This document shows positions 54,635-64,000 of a stretch of DNA of 64,000 nucleotides, one piece after another. Each line of letters starts with the position of its first letter. The first letter of the stretch is position 1. Position numbers and translations under genes: made by a program. The notes below the pieces were generated by a model, which was not told where the DNA came from, made no database searches, and saw nothing but the letters and a program-made list of their open reading frames with translations. The DNA is from Impatiens glandulifera. Its lineage: Eukaryota > Streptophyta > Magnoliopsida > Ericales > Balsaminaceae. Location of the stretch: assembly GCF_907164915.1 (NCBI RefSeq), contig NC_061864.1:8873889-8937888 (forward strand). The letters run 5' to 3'.

Positions 54635-57011
54635 TATTTTCCTTCACAATCCTAATAAAGGATGATCAACACTCTTTCTAACCAACCAAATTCACTAACA
54701 TGCTCCACACCTCTTCTCTCCAACGGTTAGTTTCAAAATCTCACAAAATATTCAAATAATAATATTAATTAATTCATTAAATAAATAAAATAAGTGTCAA
54801 CTAGGCAAAATGTATAATACTACATAACTTCATGCATGCCAAATTGCCAAAGAAGCTATAGTATATATGTAAAATAACAATAGAAAAGGAACCTCAATCC
54901 CCTAGACAAACATCACAATTCCAATACTTAGAAATCTTACCCGAAATGCGAAGAAGAATACTATAATGACTCGACGGAAAGAAACGTTACTATAATTTAA
55001 AAGAACTATAATTAGATTTCTCATTATTGTGATACATTTAAATAAGTTTTCACGCAATCGTACATATAAATACACATGTAACTGCTTTGTGTCGGGATTT
55101 GTGTCGGGATTGAAACAATGTTATTTAATTGTGAAAATAAAACATCGAAAAATATTTTAGCAAAAACGAGAGAAATCTTGTAAAAATAACTTTTGTAACT
55201 AGGTAGTTCTATACTGTATTTAGAGACAAGAGATCTGAAAGAACTTTCTAAATTTTTCCTTTTAATTACTTGTTAAAAGAATTTTAAAATATGGAAAATA
55301 AAATAAAATCTTGTATCATATATGTTTACATACAAATTTATAATTAAAAAATCTTCAACATATTCAAAACCCAAATGAATTATTGATTTAGTAAATAATA
55401 GAAATTATTAATATTATATTCTAGAGAAAAAAAATAGTCACTTCAAGACAATTTTGAACATTACAATTTTTCATAACTAAGAGCATATTTTTTTTTTACT
55501 GAAAGATTTATTTCTTATTAATCAATAGCACTCCCCTCCCCCAAAAAAAACCTGAATGTGTAATGGGCAACATTTAGTAGTAAAAAACATATACCTACAA
55601 AAAGAAATACATGAAGGGGTACAAAAAAAGAGATCCCCAAAACTTTAATGTAAATTAAAGTAGGCAATTTTGAGCTAGTGAAGTGATTGTCTTAAGCCTC
55701 TTGTGGGTTTGATGTTGTCAAAGGGGTCAATTAACAAGAATACAAATAGTGCTTTATGTGAGACATTCCATTCTAATAAACACAGGATCTCACGGATCAA
55801 AAGTACCCTATCTTCGATTTTGTTTTATGGAGATGATGTATGATCTCCCTTACCATAATATTATCATCTGAAATTTTCATATTTGCAATAAAATCACTCT
55901 TGTGTTCTAAGAACGCCAACACGATTATTTCGTGATATTATGCAATGACGTGATAAGAAATTTTTTAATGTTAATTACTTTTATACTTTATTAATAAACT
56001 CATCACATATATATGATTATTTCGTGATGTTCACGTCTTATGAATACATTTAATGTTGATCACTATTTTTTATATGTTATTAATAAAGTTATCACATATA
56101 TAATTATTTCATGATGGTATGCAATGACAAGCCATGAATACATTTAAATGGTGATTACTTTTATAAGTTATTAATAAAGTCATCATATTATTTCGTGATT
56201 GTATGTAATGACGTGTTATGAATATATTTAATGTTAATTACTTTTATACATTATTAATTAAGTTATCATATATATATATATATATAATTATTTTGTGACG
56301 TTATGTAATGATATGTTATGAATACATTTAATCACATTTAATTTTTGTTGGGATTTGTTATGAGACTAAATGTGCCTATTACCAAGATATCGTTTTTTGG
56401 TTAGAGTGTTATTAATGGAGGTATTTTAACTCATAAAAAAATTAAGTGTAAGTGTTTTTATCCTAGTGAGTCAATGTTATATGTGTTACAAGGAGAATGA
56501 GTCGGCTTGCACCTTTTTTACATTTTAATCTGTGGTTAAGATTTGGAACTTTTTCAGACATTGACCAAGGTTAATTTGTTATGCTAAAGTTCATTTGTTG
56601 TTGGGAGGTTTGGGGGTGTAGGGAGCCAAATTGGCTCGTTTGAAACGGTAGATTTTTATCTCGTTATTTTTTTTTTTTGTGGATTATTTGGTTGAAACGA
56701 AATTGGATAATTTTCGACAACTATAGACGACAGAGAAAATGTCTATTTAAAAAAATATATTATTACGGTGCTGTCTCATTTACTCTTTTTTTTTTATAAT
56801 TAATTTTCTCAATTTATTTGTTCTTTTTCTTCTGAAAAAACAAGCACCCATTTCAAGGAATTGAAAATGAAAGGAAAGAGTAAGAGTAAGAGAAATCAAT
56901 CCATCATCAAAACAAATTAAAAGTTCATCCGGGGAGATATGTACGTAGAATTAAAAGTTTCAACAAGACTTTAAAAATATAATTTGCAAGTAAACATATT
57001 TTCCATGATTT
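54635..57011. other. spacer between F-box paralogues C and D
   Basis: Mostly AT-rich with no gene recognised. 55490-55870 is somewhat less AT-rich but gives no long frame. The array at 55924-56340 is listed separately. The end (56820-56930) repeats the purine-rich, ATCAATCCATCATCAA-type flank seen downstream of paralogues B and C. Confidence 0.55.
55924..56340. repeat. five-copy tandem repeat, 85-100 bp unit
   Basis: Units start ATTATTTCGTGATNTTATGC or close variants at 55924, 56016, 56102, 56187 and 56287, each with TTATGAATACATTTAATG and TTATTAATAAAGTTATCA-type parts. Unit lengths are 92, 86, 85 and 100 bp, with length differences mainly in a (TA)n stretch. Confidence 0.85.
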
Positions 57012-58348
57012 TTACCGAGATGATGGAAATGACAAGTCCCTACATATTCTCCATGCTTTCCTGCAAAGTGAATTATACATCATTTGTTTTCTAATTAATT
57101 ACCAATTGATCAAATAACTTTTACTAAATTACTAATAATTAATTATTACCTTCCAGTTAGGCGATGGACCTGGGCTCCGACGACTAGTTCGTTGAGGGAC
57201 AGCAAGATAGGAACATGATTCAATGCTTTTGCTTCATAATCATCATTAGGCCTCCACCCAGTAAACTTAATACAATTCACAATCCTCCTCTCAAAGAGTT
57301 TATATGTAAAGATACCATAATCAGCATTAAAGAACAACACATCTTCCCCGTCATTAACATAATTCACCGGAAATGAACGGTGAGACAAGAAAAAGAGCGA
57401 CGTATCCACAACAATCTCCCTCGCCCACGATTCACGAACACCGTACTCCTTCATGGCCCAAACATCTAAACTTTTATTTGAATTGAGCACAAATACACTC
57501 AACCAGCCTTCAAACACTCCGAGGGTAACCATTTTCATGTGTTTTCTATCTCTCCCGATGTCAAGAGGAGGAGGCAGAGCTACTTGTCCGTATTTCTCAT
57601 TATTGAGATCGAATGAAATCATGTAACCATAAGAATTGTATATAGTTATTCCAACCTGCTCGTTTATCATCCAATGCAAAGATCCGTTCAGGAAAGTAGG
57701 AACGTAGTCATTGTACACAACCATTGGAGCATCTTGAACTCTCCTCCAACTAGGGGTTCCCAGTGTGTAAATCTCAGTAGTAAGAAGAGGTGGGTTATTG
57801 CCATTTAGATTCCATAGCTTTATTATCTTCAGCACCTTGTATTTATCGGAAATTGGACAGTACCCGAATCCGTAAGACAGAACAGAGTACTCTTTTATCC
57901 CTTTGACGGAATCCGGGATGAGGGTAAATTCCAGAGTAAAGGGATTGAAGACGCAATGGGGTCCTGAGTAACAATACGGTTGAAGGCATAGCAGGCCGCG
58001 GGTGGAGTTCAAGACCGTCATAGCGAACGGTTCGTTGAACACGAGGTCGAGCTCGTGGGCTCGATTGGCGATGGAATCGACGAGAATGATCTTGTCCGAG
58101 CGGGGAGTGCATACGATGAGCTCGGGAGAGGCGGGTTTGGAGAGGTGTAAGAAGCGAAATTCGGGATCTTGGGAGATTATTGAGAGGAATGATTTGCAGA
58201 CGCATTTGCAGTTAATGAGAGATTTGATCGGAAGATGAGAAAGGATATCCACCAGGATTTCGTTCGGTAGATTGTCGATTGAAGAAGAAGAAGAAGAAGA
58301 ACAAGTTCTTTCATCTTCATCTTCTTGAAGGTGTTCTTCCAGTTCCAT
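57012..58348 (-). CDS. F-box protein with FBA domain (paralogue D)
   Basis: Two exons, 58348-57150 and 57060-57012, joined in phase 2 across an 89-bp intron; 415 residues. A short acidic and Ser-rich lead (EDEDERTCSSSS) precedes the F-box at about residues 23-65 (IDNLPNEILVDILSHLPIKS, CKCVCKSF). FBA signatures: STRGLLCLQPYC, VFNPFTLEFTLIPD, GFGYCPISDKYKVLKI, FLNGSLHWMINE, MKEYGVRESW. The tail after the splice is RKAWRICRDLSFPSSR. Splice position, phase and the K-x-W tail agree with paralogues A-C, which supports the model. Role inferred as SCF substrate adaptor; the target is unknown. Confidence 0.85.
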
Positions 58349-60440
<2,092 letters not shown>

Positions 60441-61010
60441 TGGATGGTGGTTGATTACAATCCGTTGAGACATCAGGAATGCTCTGCATATCAAATGCGT
60501 ACGACTACTCTGTCTTTATATGGAATCCATCAACGAGAAAATCTATAGAACTAACTTACATATCCGTTGAGGTCCCAAATCTGTCTAACTTTCGTCCACA
60601 TTGTTATTATGGATTTGGTTATGATAACACCAACAAAGATTACAAGGTGGCGAGACTTGTGTTGCTTCGAGACGATAAAGGAAACGTTGCAGATTATGAG
60701 GTTAAGGTTTATAGTTTGAGTTAAATTTGTGGCAAAGATCAGAAAAGTTTCCCAATCAATATCCTAAATTCAAAAGAATTGTAAATTCCATAGCTGGTGG
60801 AGCTATGCATTGAGTGTCAAGAGGGGTGGACAACAAATATTCCATTGATGCCATTGATTTTAGGACAGGGGAATGAATATGGGGAGGGGAGTGAATTTTG
60901 GTCAAAATTGATTTCAATAGAACTATTTCCTATCCAGATTGTTAGAACTATTGCTTATTCAAAAAGTGGTAGGAAAGTACTGTTGGAGATGGATTATGAG
61001 GTATAACTTA
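60441..61010 (+). pseudogene. F-box/FBA protein fragment, opposite strand
   Basis: 60479-60723 encodes GMLCISNAYD, VFIWNPSTRKSIEL, YYGFGYDNTNKDYKVARLVL and YEVKVYSLS, typical of an FBA domain. It continues in a shifted frame (EKFPNQYPKFKRIVNSIAGG, AMHWVSRGVD) with a frameshift near 60805, then FRTGE and KLISIELF with further shifts to about 61010. The F-box itself is absent and the strand is opposite to the main cluster, so it is a truncated relic of a more distant FBA subfamily rather than a recent copy of A-D. Confidence 0.8.
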
Positions 61011-61758
61011 ATTGAAACAGAGGTCACTTGAACAAGATATCAGGTTTCAAGCTAGGAATAGGAAAAATTGATTTATACAGTATGATTGATACTAACAACA
61101 TTTTTATGTTTTTTTGTTACATACAACGAAAGGAGGAGATGGTGCATGTAGTGATCAACAGAAGAAGTGGGGAAGTCTGATTTGGAAACATGCTTTATTA
61201 TTGCATACTAAAAATATGGAATGACTTGTTTAATATATATATAACATTTAGAAAATCTATAACTCATCATATTAGAAATTTTCAATTATTGCAAATCTCA
61301 AATAATTTTTTCGTTTTCCATAATTAAAGATTTGAATTTTGAACTTAGAATTAATCTGGTAAAAAAAGGTAAATATCTTTATTTTGAAAAAAAGTTTCAT
61401 CTGCCTAAAATTTTCCACAAAATTAGTAAAATAAAAATTTAACATGTAAATCAAACGCGTTTTCAGACAGATTCTCAAAAAGGAGTTCGTTGGTCACACA
61501 TGAGGAAAAGCATCAACACTATGTCTCACGTCCGTCAAATTGACGGTCTCTCCTACAAATATCTTGATCATAAATTATAAATATTTTACAAATTTTATTC
61601 GTCTATCAAAGTTAAAATATATCTCCATAAACTAACTGATCTGGGCATAGGCAGGATTGTGTTTATCATCTCTGTCTCATTTTATATCCAAGTTTTTTTA
61701 CTATCATCCTTGTCTTGTTCGGTTTTCGGGAATCACCGCGGGGCATTGTCATACCCTC
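61011..61758. other. spacer
   Basis: AT-rich, no gene recognised. The minus-strand frame at 61272-61478 is AT-biased and not supported. Confidence 0.55.
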
Positions 61759-62059
61759 CAGAGCCGGCCCCGAGGTTTGGGTTGACCCAGCCCCCAGTAG
61801 AAAAAAAGTCGATATATTTTTTTGTTAACCTAAGTCAAGTTTAAAACATGGATAAAAAAATGTTTTGGTGAGGTTTGAACCCATAATAATATAAAATTTA
61901 AATTTGTATGTTGAACCACTAAACTAGACCATTTTATATTTAAAATTATAATAGATTTTAATAAATACCTTAATATTTTTAACAAGTGGGCTGCCCTAAG
62001 GAGTGGACTGCCCTAGCCCGAGGGCTTGCCGGGCTTACCCTAGGGCCGGACCGGGCCTG
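61759..62059. mobile_element. hAT-type MITE, 301 bp, with perfect 8-bp target duplication
   Basis: Flanked on both sides by ATACCCTC (61751-61758 and 62060-62067). Left terminus CAGAGCCGGCCCCGAGG; right terminus on the minus strand CAGGCCCGGTCCGGCCCTAG. The GC-rich ends contrast with the AT-rich interior, which has no coding capacity. Confidence 0.88.
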
Positions 62060-62067
62060 ATACCCTC

Positions 62068-63611
62068 TTATCTAAAACAATTTCTTTCAAAAATTATATA
62101 AACTAATATTTTAATATTATATATTAAAATTTTATATTATTTAAAAAAAATATTTTTTCATAAAATATGAATAATAAATAAATATATTGATAATGTTTTA
62201 TATTTAATTATGTTTATTAGTGTTTGGAATAGAAACATAGTGAGATCGGAGCGGAGTTGAGGCGGAGACACAAATAGTATCTCAGGCCCATTCCCATTCA
62301 GTTTCGGAGAAGAAAAAAATATGGGACAACGGATTAAGTATGTAGGCCGCCAACACACTTAATCATTTAACTAGGCGCAGAACTTGCAGTTTGACAGACT
62401 TGAACTCGGGACCTTCAGGTGAGAATATTCACTTCTTGTTGCCGCTAGACTAGAAGAGAGGATAAAAATCGTCCATAACGGGACAATTCAAATAAAAATC
62501 ACAGAATAATAGTTTATAATTGTCCTTCATAATTTTATGCCATAATCTAAATCTAAGGGTAAGATATAAAAAATTGAAGTGTAAAAAATAAAATCGAACA
62601 CGTGACATTTTGGTTTCTTAAGCCAACTATTACCCCTGCACTACCTTAAAGGGTTTGAAATTATTTAAAAAAAAATCATTGTGGGAACTTTTTCCTAAAA
62701 ACTAATGAGAAGAATTCTAGAATGGATTGCTACATATGCAATACACTTTCACTACTGCTACTTTTTCTCAAACCATGGTATAAAATTACTCGATACTTCC
62801 ACATATTATAGGTAACGTATGAGACATTTCTATTTTCTCCCGGGAATCTTTCGAATTACTATAGGACTCGTCTTACTGACATGATTTATCACTACTTTAG
62901 CGGTTTGGCTAGTAAGTTATTCGAGACTATCGAGTATTCTATTTTATGGAATTCAGAATATGGTAAAGTAGCTTCTAGATGGGGAACGGCTCCTTTAATG
63001 GGTCAAAACTTTCATAATCCCTTCCGAAGCAAACATCAATTATGATCGACCACACAAATAACTCTTCAAACTAAGAAATCCATCATCACCAAGATAACCA
63101 AAAAGATTGTAACATCCGATCAAGAAAACTAGAAATCAAATTCTTTAAAATTTATTTTCCGAGAAGACTAGTTAGATAATAATATAGAGTTACCAATATT
63201 ATGAAATATATAATTTAATATTTGAATGATATAACGAGTAAATTTAATAATGACATATATTAATATGAAATAGTGATTGATAAATAACAATGACTAGATT
63301 TTAAAAATGAGAATCACACCATAAAAAAAAATGCAGTGAGCCAAGATGAGAACTATTGATAGAACACCGAATCAATCAAATTAACAACACAAATGTGGTC
63401 ACCAAAGTCAAGTCTAGATCTGGAATCACAACCACGAAATTCAACTAATCAACAATAATAGAGTCTCGTTCCACTTAAATAGGAAATGAAAGAAAATATC
63501 AAGTAAGAGAAGAATTTTGACCCGTGGAGTTCAAAACGAACATCTTTTAGCTAGAGATATATCCGCAACTCCAGTGAATTGAGCTAGGAACTTTGAGTCA
63601 GTCCATATCCT
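62068..63611. other. spacer
   Basis: 62220-62460 has mixed composition, with a motif resembling decayed retroelement flank (AACTCGGGACCTTCAGGTGA). 62700-63060 is less AT-rich and includes a plastid-like patch listed separately. No intact gene. Confidence 0.5.
62948..63003 (+). pseudogene. psbH: short psbH-like plastid patch
   Basis: Encodes NSEYGKVASRWGTAPLMG. The plastid photosystem II protein PsbH carries a near-identical stretch (Asn-Ser-Glu-Tyr-Gly-Lys-Val-Ala, then Trp-Gly-Thr and Pro-Leu-Met-Gly), as I recall. Similarity stops on both sides, so this is at most about 56 bp of plastid-derived or fortuitous sequence. Confidence 0.45.
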
Positions 63612-63690
63612 TTATTTAGAACCAGAATCATGTTTAAAATCAGAAAGACAATCTAATATCCAGCCTCCAGTCCATTTTTTCCATTTATGC
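63612..63690 (-). CDS. terminal exon of a fifth F-box paralogue (E), rest outside the window
   Basis: On the minus strand an acceptor (TATTTTGCAG) precedes a frame that, entered in phase 2 as in paralogues A-D, reads HKWKKWTGGWILDCLSDFKH and stops after 25 codons at 63612. The K-x-W motif at the same position matches RKAWKRW and SKTWRRC of the other paralogues. Upstream sequence to 64000 resembles the start of paralogue C's long intron (for example GTGAATTTGTTCAAG). The first exon would lie beyond the right edge. It could also be a stranded relic exon. Confidence 0.6.
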
Positions 63691-64000
63691 CTGCAAAATA
63701 AAAAAGTACTTATCCCATCATTGGTGTTGATATATAACATTGTTGTAGAATAGTAAATGGTTTTCTAATTCACTAATTGAATAAAATAAAATATCAATTT
63801 CTTCTTCATTAATTATTATTCTAATACTTAGACCATATATAGAAATGTGAATTTGTTCAAGTACTACAAAGTAGAGACTTACTTAAACTACCATGTATTT
63901 TTGTTTATTATTTATCTTCAACAAAATCTAAAATTTTATTGCAACTTCAAAACTCTAAAATATTTCAGTTACAAATTAATAAAAATATCAAAAAATTGAA

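Overview
This is a 64 kb piece of a plant (angiosperm, dicot-like) nuclear genome. Evidence for this: very AT-rich intergenic DNA with long (TA)n tracts, GT-AG split genes, plant-specific gene architectures (an agenet/PHD/GNAT protein of the IDM1 type, a PKDM7-type JmjC demethylase, F-box proteins with an FBA domain), a Mutator-like transposon, hAT and Helitron-type elements, and plastid DNA fragments inserted in the nucleus. I cannot assign a species.

Layout. (1) 1-3.5 kb: AT-rich DNA with several small tandem repeats; the last one duplicates the leader and start codon of the next gene. (2) 3.47-8.09 kb, plus strand: a ten-exon IDM1-like chromatin gene (agenet, PHD, GNAT). (3) 9.46-17.93 kb: one decayed Mutator-like element with about 450-bp terminal inverted repeats. 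It holds a plus-strand transposase pseudogene and a convergent minus-strand Ulp1-like (C48) protease pseudogene. The N-terminal part of the protease gene is an array of repeated short exons separated by minisatellite introns. (4) 18.8-19.5 kb: two small inverted-repeat elements. (5) 20.05-21.09 kb, plus strand: a signal peptidase complex subunit 2 (SPCS2/SPC25) gene with an apparent U12-type intron. (6) 21-35.8 kb: gene-poor repeats, including a Helitron end carrying a tandem array, a hAT element nested in an older element, a plastid ycf2/rpoC1 mosaic, and a 0.68-kb tandem duplication. (7) 36.98-42.63 kb, plus strand: an eleven-exon JmjN/JmjC/C5HC2/FYR histone demethylase gene. (8) 44.3-58.35 kb, minus strand: four paralogous two-exon F-box/FBA genes in tandem. 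The terminal exon of a fifth lies at 63.6 kb, its first exon being beyond the window; an FBA pseudogene lies on the opposite strand at 60.4-61.0 kb. (9) 61.8-62.1 kb: a hAT-type MITE with a perfect 8-bp target duplication.

The host genes do not form one pathway. Two (IDM1-like and JmjC) act on chromatin, one serves ER signal-peptide cleavage, and the F-box group probably consists of SCF ubiquitin-ligase substrate adaptors. All exon boundaries are my own reading of splice motifs and frame continuity. I checked that each multi-exon model keeps frame across every junction, but there is no transcript evidence.

I did not find a clearly new multi-gene system. The least ordinary structures are the exon-intron tandem array in the transposon's Ulp1 gene, the non-canonical U12-type intron in SPCS2, two introns that stay open when unspliced (in the JmjC gene and an F-box gene), and the way individual F-box paralogues have remodelled their N- or C-termini by internal repeats.
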